From the NCBI RefSeq assembly GCF_001921865.1, contig NZ_MSCT01000024.1, positions 124,001-188,000 of the forward strand: a stretch of DNA of 64,000 nucleotides, given 5' to 3'. Position numbers and translations under genes: made by a program. Below the pieces are notes generated by a model. The model was not told where the DNA came from, did not search any database, and saw nothing but the letters and a program-made list of their open reading frames with translations. Shown piece by piece: positions 24,000 through 33,359 of this stretch. This DNA is from Pseudomonas chlororaphis (GTDB taxonomy: Bacteria; Pseudomonadota; Gammaproteobacteria; Pseudomonadales; Pseudomonadaceae). Every line of letters begins with the position of its first letter. Position 1 is the first letter of the stretch.

Positions 24000-25247
24000 T
24001 TACTCCGGCAGCAGGCTTTCGCCAGCGAACAACTCGGCTACCGTCTCGCGGCGACGCACTTCAACAGCCTGTTCACCATCGACCAGCACTTCAGCAGCGC
24101 GACCGCGGGTGTTGTAGTTGGAGCTCATGACGAAACCGTAGGCGCCGGCCGAATGCACGGCCAGCAGGTCGCCTTCTTCCAGTGCCAACTGACGTTCCTT
24201 GGCCAGGAAGTCGCCGGTTTCGCAGATCGGGCCGACGATGTCGTAGGTGCGGGCTTCGGCGGTGCGCGGGCGTACGGCGCTGACATCCATCCAGGCCTGG
24301 TACAGGGCCGGGCGGATCAGGTCGTTCATCGCCGCATCGACGATGGCGAAGTCCTTGTGTTCGGTGTGCTTGAGGTACTCGACCCGGGTCAGCAGGACGC
24401 CGGCATTGGCGACGATGAAGCGGCCAGGCTCGAAGACCAGCTCCAGGTCGCGACCGTCGAGGCGCTCGCGCACGGCCTTGACATAGTCGGCGGCCAGCGG
24501 CGGCTCTTCATCGCGGTAACGCACGCCCAGGCCGCCACCGAGGTCGATGTGGCGAAGGTAGATGCCGCATTCGCCCAGGCGGTCGACCAGGTCCAGCAGA
24601 CGATCGAGGGCATCGATGAACGGGGCCAGGGTGGTCAGTTGCGAGCCGATATGGCAATCGACGCCGATCACTTCCAGGTTCGGTAGTTGCGCGGCGCGGA
24701 TGTACACATCCTCGGCGGCGGCAATGGCGATACCGAACTTGTTTTCCTTGAGGCCGGTGGAGATGTACGGGTGGGTGCCGGCGTCCACGTCCGGGTTGAC
24801 CCGCAGCGAGACCGGCGCACGAACGCCCAGCTCGGCGGCCACCTGTTGCAGGCGCTCCAGCTCGTCGCTGGACTCCACGTTGAAGCAGTGCACGCCGACT
24901 TCCAGGGCGCGACGCATGTCGTCGCGGGTCTTGCCGACGCCGGAGAACACGATCTTGTCGGCCGCGCCGCCAGCTGCCAGGACGCGTTCCAGCTCACCCC
25001 GGGAAACGATGTCGAAACCGGCGCCCAGGCGCGCCAGGACATTCAATACGCCCAGGTTGGAGTTGGCCTTTACCGCGAAGCAGACCAGGTGCGGCATGCC
25101 GGCGAGGGCATCGGCGTACGCACGGTACTGGGCTTCGATATGCGCTCGGGAATAGACGTAGGTCGGCGTGCCAAAGCGCTCGGCAATGGCGGACAACGCT
25201 ACACCTTCCGCGAACAGCTGACCGTCGCGGTAGTTAAAAGCGTCCAT
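24000..25247 (-). CDS. lysA: Diaminopimelate decarboxylase LysA
   Basis: The protein is 415 aa, a fold-type III PLP enzyme making lysine from meso-DAP. The PLP lysine is K60 in CFAVKANSN. Other hallmarks are HIGSQLTTLAPF, DLGGGLGVRY, EPGRFIVANAGVL, GPICETGDFL and the GAYGFVMSSNYN substrate segment. It starts 9 nt after the small lipoprotein gene, giving the operon lptM-lysA-dapF. Confidence 0.97.
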   Translation of the reverse strand: MDAFNYRDGQLFAEGVALSAIAERFGTPTYVYSRAHIEAQYRAYADALAGMPHLVCFAVKANSNLGVLNVLARLGAGFDIVSRGELERVLAAGGAADKIVFSGVGKTRDDMRRALEVGVHCFNVESSDELERLQQVAAELGVRAPVSLRVNPDVDAGTHPYISTGLKENKFGIAIAAAEDVYIRAAQLPNLEVIGVDCHIGSQLTTLAPFIDALDRLLDLVDRLGECGIYLRHIDLGGGLGVRYRDEEPPLAADYVKAVRERLDGRDLELVFEPGRFIVANAGVLLTRVEYLKHTEHKDFAIVDAAMNDLIRPALYQAWMDVSAVRPRTAEARTYDIVGPICETGDFLAKERQLALEEGDLLAVHSAGAYGFVMSSNYNTRGRAAEVLVDGEQAVEVRRRETVAELFAGESLLPE

Positions 25248-25256
25248 GGGGTTCCC

Positions 25257-25409
25257 TTAGTTGGTGTCGTGCTTGTGCGACTGGGAATGACCCTGCTCGT
25301 CAGCGGATTTGCTGTCATCGGGTAGATACAACGGGCCTTTTTGGCCGCAGGCAGTGACAAGGCAGGCAACCGCGACGAGCGCAGCAAGGGAAGAGATCAG
25401 GCGCTTCAT
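25257..25409 (-). CDS. lptM: Small lipoprotein LptM (YifL family)
   Basis: The protein is 50 aa. The N-terminus MKRLISSLAALVAVA leads to a lipobox LVTAC with lipidated Cys21. The family signature CGQKGPLYLP follows directly, then a short polar His-rich tail. In E. coli LptM helps LptD reach its native disulfide state in the LPS translocon. It is the first gene of the lysA operon, as in many proteobacteria. Confidence 0.9.
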   Translation of the reverse strand: MKRLISSLAALVAVACLVTACGQKGPLYLPDDSKSADEQGHSQSHKHDTN

Positions 25410-25577
25410 GGCGAAATCCTTGAGAATGCGTTAATTGCGCCCGAGTATACCGGCCACCCGGCGGCTTGCCTATGCGCTGGAATACCCGTCGGGCGGGCCT
25501 TTGCCCCGGGTGCAGGCGCTGAGAGCGCTGGGCGCGGGGATATTTTCTGTCCTGTGCGCGCCCATGATCGGTATCCT

Positions 25578-25606
25578 TTGCATTCGCCTGGATGCGCCCG
25601 TATCTT
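25578..25606 (+). promoter_or_regulatory. Sigma-70-type promoter for cyaY
   Basis: TTGCAT and TATCTT are separated by 17 nt, with a leader of about 35 nt to the cyaY ATG. Confidence 0.55.
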
Positions 25607-25648
25607 GCGGCGCTTGAGCGTGAGTAGACACTTTCCGAGGTTCCCGCA

Positions 25649-25981
25649 ATGAGTTTGACTGAAGCCCGTTTTCACGATCTGGTCGATGCCACCCAGCAGA
25701 CGCTGGAGGACATTTTCGACGAAAGCGACCTGGATATCGATCTGGAGAGTTCCGCCGGCGTGCTCACCGTCAAGTTCGAAAACGGCAGCCAGGTGATCTT
25801 CAGCCGCCAGGAACCGTTGCGTCAGCTGTGGCTGGCGGCGCGCTCCGGCGGTTTCCACTTCGACTACGACGAAGAAAGCGAGCGCTGGATGTGCGACAAG
25901 AGCGAAGAGCAGCTTGGCGAGATGCTCGAGCGCATCGTCCTCGAGCAGGCCGATATCAAGCTTGAGTTCGAAGGGCTCTGA
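25649..25981 (+). CDS. cyaY: Bacterial frataxin CyaY
   Basis: The protein is 110 aa. The acidic helix 1 (EDIFDESDLDIDLESS) and the strand GVLTVKFENGSQVIFSRQEPLRQLWLAAR are diagnostic of frataxin. It binds iron and modulates IscS-driven Fe-S cluster assembly. It is followed after 3 nt by a DUF1289 gene. Confidence 0.95.
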   Translation: MSLTEARFHDLVDATQQTLEDIFDESDLDIDLESSAGVLTVKFENGSQVIFSRQEPLRQLWLAARSGGFHFDYDEESERWMCDKSEEQLGEMLERIVLEQADIKLEFEGL

Positions 25982-25984
25982 CGC

Positions 25985-26218
25985 GTGACGCAAGCCGCCC
26001 CCGTACGACCGCCCAAGCCGCTGTACAGCAATGTCAGCCCGGCCGTGGCCTCGCCCTGCATCAGCCTGTGCCGGCTCGACGAGGAAAAAGTCTGCAAGGG
26101 CTGTTTCCGGCATGTCGAAGACATTCGCGAATGGCGTTCGGCGGACGACGCGCGACGGCGAGAGATCTGTACCCAGGCGCTGCAGCGCAAGCGGGCCGTA
26201 GCGGCAGGGGAGCTGTAG
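25985..26218 (+). CDS. DUF1289 small Cys-rich protein
   Basis: The protein is 77 aa from a GTG start 3 nt after cyaY. The DUF1289 pattern SPCISLCRLDEEKVCKGCFRHVEDIREW contains four cysteines, a likely metal or Fe-S site, and a helical C-terminal tail. The function is unknown. Translational proximity to frataxin is compatible with iron or Fe-S work but does not prove it. Confidence 0.88.
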   Translation: MTQAAPVRPPKPLYSNVSPAVASPCISLCRLDEEKVCKGCFRHVEDIREWRSADDARRREICTQALQRKRAVAAGEL

Positions 26219-26293
26219 GTTCGTACTTGTACGGTTTGTTTCTTCAGGATGCTGTGATAGTGTCCAGCTTCGCCTCGCCACATCGAGGCCGGT

Positions 26294-26331
26294 GAAAACC
26301 CCGTCTTATCTGGACGGGGTTTTGTTTTTTT
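26294..26331 (+). terminator. Intrinsic-terminator-like hairpin just upstream of rnk
   Basis: The stem ACCCCGTC / GACGGGGT has a 7-nt loop and is followed by TTTGTTTTTTT. It could end the cyaY-DUF1289 transcript, but it sits only 28 nt before the rnk ATG. Confidence 0.75.
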
Positions 26332-26359
26332 GTGCCGAAAAAAGGAGTCTTCCTGGATC

Positions 26360-26773
26360 ATGAGCACCGAACCTTCCATCATTCTCACCCGCCTTGACGT
26401 GCAGCGTCTGGAGCGCCTGATCGACAGCCTGGACGACACGCTGCCTGGCGTCGTCGCGTTGCAGGCCGAGCTGGACCGCGCCGAAACCCTGGTGGGCCAC
26501 GATGAAGTCCCGGCCGGTGTCGTGACCATGAATTCGCGCGTGCATTGCCGCGAAGAGGGCAGCGGCAAGGACTACCACCTGACCCTGGTGTACCCACAGG
26601 ACGCCAACGCCGACGAAGGCCGGATCTCGATCCTCGCACCAGTGGGCAGCGCCCTGCTGGGCCTGCAGGTCGGGCAGTACATCGACTGGCCGGCTCCTGG
26701 CGGCAAGACCCTGAAGCTGACCCTGCTGGAAGTGGAATACCAACCGGAAGCGGCGGGCGACTTTCACCTCTGA
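26360..26773 (+). CDS. rnk: Regulator of nucleoside diphosphate kinase, Rnk
   Basis: ATG at 26360 (137 aa, MSTEPSIILTRLD) follows an AAAGGAG site about 12 nt upstream. The N-terminal coiled coil (LERLIDSLDD) and C-terminal GreA-like FKBP fold (ILAPVGSALLGLQVGQYIDWPAPGG) are those of Rnk, an RNA-polymerase secondary-channel family member that does not cleave transcripts like GreA. It is convergent with cyaA, with a 16-nt gap. Confidence 0.92.
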   Translation: MSTEPSIILTRLDVQRLERLIDSLDDTLPGVVALQAELDRAETLVGHDEVPAGVVTMNSRVHCREEGSGKDYHLTLVYPQDANADEGRISILAPVGSALLGLQVGQYIDWPAPGGKTLKLTLLEVEYQPEAAGDFHL

Positions 26774-26789
26774 TCGGGCCCGCGAGCAG

Positions 26790-29639
26790 CTAGACCTGTT
26801 CGAGCGCGTCGTTCAAGGCGCGCTCCAGGTCGGCCTTGTAACGCAGGTAGAGGTTGCTTGAGCCGTGGTGGTCGCCGAGCAGGCCGGACAGGTCCAGGTC
26901 GGTGATGTAGCAGCGATAGCGTTCGGTTTCACGACGTTGGCCGACAATTTCCTGAGCGACCGCGGCAAACAACTGGTCGCCATGCTCCAGTTCGGAAAAC
27001 TCCCGCTGATTGCAATACAGGGTGACTTGCACCTGCCCCGGTGCGGCTTTGCCGATGATGCCCTGTACGTCATAGAAGGGTTTGTCGGCCGGCGTCTGCG
27101 GTGCCGGGCGCGGTTCGACCCGGCGGGCCCGGGTGCTGCCCGAGGGCAATATCTGGTAATACAAAATATCCAGCGGGACCAGCGCCTGCGCGGCATCCAT
27201 CGGCAGCTGGGCGTCGCGTCGATAGAGAATCGACTGCAAGAAGCGTTGCAGGGGCACCAACAGGCTCTGCTCGTCGTGGTAGGGCAGGCTTTGCTGCCAG
27301 AGCGCATCGAACTCATCCAGCACATACAGCTCGGCCTGGGCTTCGATGACGCGGTAGAACACCTGGATGCAGTCAGGCTGGCCCATCGGCAGGATCAGCG
27401 CCAGGTCGTGCTCCTCCAGGGCCATCGGGTCCAGGTACAGCGGGCTGTAGCTCGACTGTTCCTCGCTCAGGTAATCGACCAGCGCCGGTAGGCTCGCCAG
27501 TGCCACATGGTTGACTTGGCCCGGCACCAGCTCCAGCACGTGGTAATGCTGTTGTACCTGGATCAGGTAGCGATGATTGAGCTGGCTGAGCAGCAGGTTC
27601 TGCGCCATGTCGAACAACTCTTCGACCCGTTGGGCGATGAACTGTGCCCGGTTGTGGCAGAAGCAGCGCACCCGCAGCTTCGGTTGTTCGGGGCCGCGCG
27701 GCAGGTTGTTGAGGTAGTCGCGCAGGCAGTCGAGCAGGGCATGGGCGCCGTCGTAACGGCTCACCAGCACTTCGTTCCAGCTGTTGAGCGTCACCTGGTC
27801 GAGGGTCAGCACCAGGTTTTCCCGGACCCCGGCGTAGCTCAGGGAGTCGGTGCGCTCGGTGGTCATCAGGATATTCAGGTCGCGGTGGTGCTTGAGCGGA
27901 TCGCGGCCGACGTTAACCAGGACCAGCACTTCGCTGGGCACGCTGGCGTGAAGCAGGCGCTCTTCGCTGACAGTGCCCAGGGGCAGGGCGATGGTCTGTT
28001 GCAGGCAGCCCAGCAGATTGAACAGCTCGAACTCGCTCAGGTCGCTGCTGCCGGGATGCAGCGCCAGGCGCGTGCTGCTGTCGATTACGCCGTTGCGATG
28101 GCACCAGGTCAGCAGCTCCAGCAGTTCGCGGCTGCGCTTGATCGGCGCGAAGTGCTCCCATTCAAGGGCGTTCAAGTTGCCGTTGTACAGGCCCCAGAGG
28201 GTTTGCCCAGGCTCTTTCTTGTTGGGCGATTGCACCAGGGTCAGGGTGTCTTCGGCCAGATCCGGGGCGATGCCGGGGTTGATGAATTCGACCTTGCCCG
28301 CTTTGCGCTCGAAGGCTGCGTACAGGCGGCGGCCCAGGACATTCAGGTCGCGTTTGTTGATCAGGCCGAGGGTCTGCTCGGTGCGGGCGAACTGGGTCAG
28401 GAAGCGATAGCTGTAGTTCAGTTCGTTGACCAGGGCCCGGCGCTCGGCGCTGACCTGGCGGACTTTCCACTGGCTGCGGCTGTCGAGCATGGCCAACTGG
28501 CGGTGATCCCAGCCCCATTCGTGGGCCAGTCGTTCGAGCAGCGTGCGCTGCCAGCTCGGGTTGCGCGCGCCGCTGTTGCCGGTGAGCTTGCGGTTGACCT
28601 TCAGGTACAGGCTGCGCCGTACCAGCTCCAGGCGCTCCGGCTCGCCGCGCGCCTTGAGGTATTCCTCGATGCGTCGGTAGACCACGACGTACGGGTCCAG
28701 CTCGTCGAGGTCCAGGCGATTGGCGAAGACTGCCTGCTTGAAGCGCAGGCTCAGGCACTCCACCCGCGGATGTTCGCTGGCATAGACCTCGGTCAGCAGC
28801 AGCTTGAGCACGGACTTGTACGGCGACTCGATGCCCTTGAACAGTTGCCAGAGCCCGGCGCCGATGAATTCGCCCGGCGGAATATGAGCCAGGTGGCCAA
28901 GGTCGAGGTTTTCATCGGCCGGAATGAAACGCTTGGACAGCAGCGTATGGGTGTACTGGTGATAGCGGGCCTCTTCGTACACCGGCACCAGCCACCACAA
29001 CGGCGTGCGGCCGGCCAGCCAGATGGCGGTGCGGTAGAACTCGTCCAGCAGCAGATAGTGCTGGGTGGTGCCGCAATCGTCGGAGCTCAGCTGGGTGTCG
29101 CGATCGCCGCGGATAAACCGGCTGGGATCGATCAGGAAAAAGTGCGCCTCGGCGCCCTGGCTGGCAGCCCAGGCCTCCAGCAGCAGGCATTTCTTGCGCA
29201 GTTCGGCGAGTTCGTTTTCGCCGAGATCGGGAGCGTGGCAAACCCACACGTCCATGTCGCTCTGGTCGGCCTGGGCCAGGGTGCCCAGACTGCCCATCAG
29301 GAACAGGCCGTGAATCGGGCGCGGAGCATTGCCGGGACGGACCTTGTAGGAAAACGAGCGGGTCAGGCGCTGGGCTTCGTTGAGCGTCGATGCATCGGGC
29401 TCGTAGTTGGACAGCCCGGCGGGGGTGCCGCCCGATACGTAGCCCGGCAATAGCGGGTGGTTGACGTGAAAGAACAGCGGCAACAGGTTGAGCACCAGTT
29501 GCTGGCGCAGCGACAACCCTTCCATGGCCCGCCCCAGGCGTCCTTCGTTGAGCTTCAGAAAGCGCGCACGCAGTTGGCTGAGAACCTTGCGGTCGATTCC
29601 CTCGTCCAGATCTGGGCGTATTTCATGGGTGCGGGTCAT
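26790..29639 (-). CDS. cyaA: Class I adenylate cyclase CyaA
   Basis: The protein is 949 aa and soluble. The N-terminal nucleotidyltransferase-like catalytic half carries GSLG (116-119) and the metal-binding SDMD (D128, D130). The long C-terminal regulatory half is characteristic of the enterobacterial/pseudomonad class. It makes cAMP for the CRP homologue Vfr. The 177 bp upstream are AT-rich relative to surroundings but give no clear promoter. Confidence 0.95.
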   Translation of the reverse strand: MTRTHEIRPDLDEGIDRKVLSQLRARFLKLNEGRLGRAMEGLSLRQQLVLNLLPLFFHVNHPLLPGYVSGGTPAGLSNYEPDASTLNEAQRLTRSFSYKVRPGNAPRPIHGLFLMGSLGTLAQADQSDMDVWVCHAPDLGENELAELRKKCLLLEAWAASQGAEAHFFLIDPSRFIRGDRDTQLSSDDCGTTQHYLLLDEFYRTAIWLAGRTPLWWLVPVYEEARYHQYTHTLLSKRFIPADENLDLGHLAHIPPGEFIGAGLWQLFKGIESPYKSVLKLLLTEVYASEHPRVECLSLRFKQAVFANRLDLDELDPYVVVYRRIEEYLKARGEPERLELVRRSLYLKVNRKLTGNSGARNPSWQRTLLERLAHEWGWDHRQLAMLDSRSQWKVRQVSAERRALVNELNYSYRFLTQFARTEQTLGLINKRDLNVLGRRLYAAFERKAGKVEFINPGIAPDLAEDTLTLVQSPNKKEPGQTLWGLYNGNLNALEWEHFAPIKRSRELLELLTWCHRNGVIDSSTRLALHPGSSDLSEFELFNLLGCLQQTIALPLGTVSEERLLHASVPSEVLVLVNVGRDPLKHHRDLNILMTTERTDSLSYAGVRENLVLTLDQVTLNSWNEVLVSRYDGAHALLDCLRDYLNNLPRGPEQPKLRVRCFCHNRAQFIAQRVEELFDMAQNLLLSQLNHRYLIQVQQHYHVLELVPGQVNHVALASLPALVDYLSEEQSSYSPLYLDPMALEEHDLALILPMGQPDCIQVFYRVIEAQAELYVLDEFDALWQQSLPYHDEQSLLVPLQRFLQSILYRRDAQLPMDAAQALVPLDILYYQILPSGSTRARRVEPRPAPQTPADKPFYDVQGIIGKAAPGQVQVTLYCNQREFSELEHGDQLFAAVAQEIVGQRRETERYRCYITDLDLSGLLGDHHGSSNLYLRYKADLERALNDALEQV

Positions 29640-29771
29640 TCAAACAGGCTCGCGAAGCTTGGACGTGGGAGGTCTGAGATGGGGAGCAGTTTACAGTCAG
29701 TCGAGGGCGAGCTTTAAGCTGAATTTTATTTTTGACGTCAGATTTACAGCGTCTGGCTGAGGGCTTGCCCG

Positions 29772-29796
29772 CGGAATCCGACAGGCGGGGATTCCG
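29772..29796. repeat. Inverted repeat between cyaA and the TIGR02647 gene
   Basis: CGGAATCC and GGATTCCG form perfect 8-bp arms around a 9-nt loop. A second dyad (GAGGG/CCCTC) directly follows up to the TIGR02647 stop. They may form a minus-strand terminator, but no T run is present. Confidence 0.4.
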
Positions 29797-29816
29797 AGGG
29801 CTGTAGGGGAAAACCC

Positions 29817-30062
29817 TCAGGCGAGTTCTTTGACCGCCAGGATGGTCAGCAGACCTTGCGCATGCTCGGCGGCATCGCGGCCCAGGCTGGTCAGGTAACC
29901 GCCATCGGGCTGGGTAATAAGCTCTTTTTCGAACAGGCGTCGTGCGGCGGCGATAGCTTGGGGGGCGGCGGTCTGATGGATTTTCAGGCCTTCCTGGGAA
30001 TTGTCCAGGTTGAAGAGTGCAAGGATTTCCAGTTCGGCAACCAACTCAGGGGTATACGACAT
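29817..30062 (-). CDS. TIGR02647-type small protein
   Basis: The protein is 81 aa: MSYTPELVAELEILALFNLDNSQEGLKIH at the start, then a helical segment and a strand-turn DGGYLTSLG. This pattern resembles a small winged-helix-like fold of a conserved Pseudomonas family. No catalytic residues are apparent and the function is unknown. It lies downstream of the 94-aa gene and upstream of cyaA on the same strand. Confidence 0.8.
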   Translation of the reverse strand: MSYTPELVAELEILALFNLDNSQEGLKIHQTAAPQAIAAARRLFEKELITQPDGGYLTSLGRDAAEHAQGLLTILAVKELA

Positions 30063-30248
30063 AAGGACTCCAGACTTTCTAGGAATTAGACGACAGCGTC
30101 CTTAAGGTGACCGCAGTTAGGCAGCCTGTCCAGTGTCCGCTGCGGACTTTTGCGCCTCTGGACGGCGGTATTTGGCCGCAGGGCGCGTACCAGTGTAGTC
30201 AAGGCCGGCAGTCGCGCCGGCCGGTTGCGGGTGCGAGGCGTGGCGGGC

Positions 30249-30533
30249 TTATTTCTTCTCGGGCGGCAGCTCGGGCAGGGCGCGCAGCGCGGCTTCGTAC
30301 CATTGGGTGTCGAACGCGCGGTCTTCTTCGAGGATCGCGTCGATTTCCACCGCCAAGACGTGGGCCATGAGGTTGAGGATTTCGTCACGCTCATAGCCGA
30401 CCAGAGTCAGCTTGTTGAACGTGGCCTTGGCCGCCGGTGGGTTATCGCTTTCGATCTGGTTCTCGATCGCTTCGATCAGGGTGTTTTCGGCGAACTCTTC
30501 TTCGTCGTTGTCGATATCAACTGGCTCGCTCAT
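30249..30533 (-). CDS. Conserved hypothetical acidic protein
   Basis: The protein is 94 aa with an acidic N-terminus (EPVDIDNDEEEFAENT) and a helical remainder. No signal or membrane segment is present. I do not recognise a domain. It diverges from the GST gene. The 186 bp downstream, before the TIGR02647 gene, contain a GCCGGC dyad but no clear terminator. Confidence 0.75.
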   Translation of the reverse strand: MSEPVDIDNDEEEFAENTLIEAIENQIESDNPPAAKATFNKLTLVGYERDEILNLMAHVLAVEIDAILEEDRAFDTQWYEAALRALPELPPEKK

Positions 30534-30658
30534 GGCAGGCTCCTCAAGGAAAGGCCGCCAGTTTACCCGTATTCAGCCGGCTGATGCTGCTGGCGAGCAG
30601 GCTGCCGAGGATCTATAAGAAGGGCTGCCAACCCCGTACCCGGCCTGGAGGCTACGTG

Positions 30659-31318
30659 ATGCTCAAGCTTTATGGATTCGCCGTCAGCAACTACTACAAC
30701 ATGGTGAAACTGGCGTTACTGGAAAAAGGTCTGCCTTTCGAAGAGGTACCGTTCTACGCCGGGCAAAGCCCCGAAGCGCTGGCCATCAGCCCGCGCGGCA
30801 AGGTGCCGGTGCTGGGGGTGGAGCAGGGCGTTATCAATGAAACCAGCGTGATCCTCGAATACCTCGAGCAGAGCCAATCCGGTCCGGCGCTATTGCCGAA
30901 CGATCCGTTCGAGCGCGCCCAGGTGCTGGCGCTGGCCAAGGAGATCGAGTTGTACATCGAGCTGCCGGCGCGAGCCTGTTACGGCGAGGCGTTTTTCGGC
31001 ATGGCGGTGCCCGAGGCGATCAAGGATAAATCCCGTAACGAATTGACGCTGGGCTTCGCCTCGCTGGCCAGGCACGCGAAGTTCGCCCCCTATGTGGCAG
31101 GTGGCAGCCTGAGCGTGGCGGACCTGTATTTCCTTTACAGCGTCAGCCTGGCCTGCGCGGTGGGGCAGAAACTGTTCGGGGTGGATTACCTGGCCGAGAT
31201 CCCGGCGGCCAAGGCCCTGATGGCGCGCCTGGAGCAGATGCCGAATGTGCAGCGGGTCGCGGCGGACAAGGATGCGGCGATGCCGCAGTTCCTGGCGATG
31301 ATCGCCAGCAAGAAGTAA
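30659..31318 (+). CDS. Glutathione S-transferase family protein
   Basis: ATG at 30659 (219 aa) with CTGGAGG upstream; the frame is open further upstream but only this start gives the proper thioredoxin-fold N-terminus MLKLYGFAVSNYYNMVKLAL. The GSH-binding loop KVPVLG and ETSVILEYL are typical. The C-terminal all-helical domain carries GGSLSVADLYFLY. Substrate unknown. It is followed by a perfect palindrome and convergent argH. Confidence 0.88.
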   Translation: MLKLYGFAVSNYYNMVKLALLEKGLPFEEVPFYAGQSPEALAISPRGKVPVLGVEQGVINETSVILEYLEQSQSGPALLPNDPFERAQVLALAKEIELYIELPARACYGEAFFGMAVPEAIKDKSRNELTLGFASLARHAKFAPYVAGGSLSVADLYFLYSVSLACAVGQKLFGVDYLAEIPAAKALMARLEQMPNVQRVAADKDAAMPQFLAMIASKK

Positions 31319-31326
31319 CTCGTTGG

Positions 31327-31368
31327 TCACGAGCAAGCTGGCTCTTGTAGGAGCCAGCTTGCTCGTGA
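31327..31368. repeat. Perfect 18-bp inverted repeat (REP-derived) between GST gene and argH
   Basis: Arms at 31327-31344 and 31351-31368 are exact reverse complements around TTGTAG. The right arm carries the REP core GTAGGAGCCAGCTTGCTCGTGA. It can fold on either transcript and probably shields both 3' ends of the convergent genes. Confidence 0.8.
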
Positions 31369-31373
31369 TGCTT

Positions 31374-32768
<1,395 letters not shown>

Positions 32769-32958
32769 GAATTCGCTCGTGATCGGCTGGAAGGAAAATG
32801 GGCTGAAAAGTTGCCGCGGATAATAACAGGGTTGCCAATCCTGTAGCTGGCGCCGGTCGGCAGGTTTTTATTTCTGCCACGGGCTTGCGGGCGCTTGTCG
32901 CCGGCCTCGGGCGCGCAGAGACTAGGTGAGCGAAGGTCGGGTGCTAAGAGTGATGTAA

Positions 32959-32984
32959 CGATATTTATCGATTGAGCAATATCG
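32959..32984. repeat. Inverted repeat CGATATT-N12-AATATCG in the argH-algR gap
   Basis: Perfect 7-bp arms lie in an unusually AT-rich patch about 190 bp upstream of argH and 375 bp upstream of algR. It may be an operator or a promoter-associated dyad. The rest of 32769-33200 holds no convincing gene; short open frames there lack family features and ribosome sites. Confidence 0.35.
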
Positions 32985-33200
32985 TCTTGGCAACCGTCTA
33001 CAGTTGGACTGGAAGGAGCAGCGCTGCCTTGGATCTTTCATCGAATCCGGGCGCTGACCACTCAGCCGTTGTCGCACGCGCTTCGGTTCCGACGCCACCC
33101 AGGATTCAAGGGGGAGGCGGCCGGGGTAGAAGCCGACTATAAGAGAGGGGGTGTTTGTGTCCTGTATCAGCAATCCCCATGACCATGTCGTGCAGTGGCG

Positions 33201-33261
33201 GGCCTTGAGCGGTATCGCTCAGGGCCGGGTAAATATAGGTGCCCGCGGCAGGGCACTTTTT
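33201..33261 (+). terminator. Hairpin plus intrinsic terminator in the argH-algR gap
   Basis: Two hairpins lie in tandem on the plus strand. The first is an 11-bp stem (GGCCTTGAGCG / CGCTCAGGGCC, loop GTAT) at 33201-33226. The second is GTGCCC-GCGGCA-GGGCAC followed by TTTTT at 33239-33261. No protein gene precedes them on this strand, so they probably end a short non-coding transcript or attenuate algR. Confidence 0.55.
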
Positions 33262-33292
33262 GGCCCTCGCACTAGTCTTAGCGTGGATCGCG

Positions 33293-33306
33293 GTGACGGA
33301 TGTCAC
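33293..33306. promoter_or_regulatory. CRP/Vfr-like site upstream of algR
   Basis: GTGA-N6-TCAC is the core of the CRP/Vfr consensus TGTGA-N6-TCACA, 54 nt before the algR ATG. Vfr control of the algZR locus has been reported in P. aeruginosa, as I recall, which makes this plausible. Confidence 0.45.
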
Positions 33307-33359
33307 TCCACCTGTCTACGCTATCCTTGTGCGAGACTCACGCAGGAATCCAGCGCAAT

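Noticed and set aside
27507..29453. 648-codon plus-strand frame opposite cyaA
   Set aside because: Shadow of a GC-rich minus-strand gene; composition dominated by Gln/Val/Ala/Gly, no motif.
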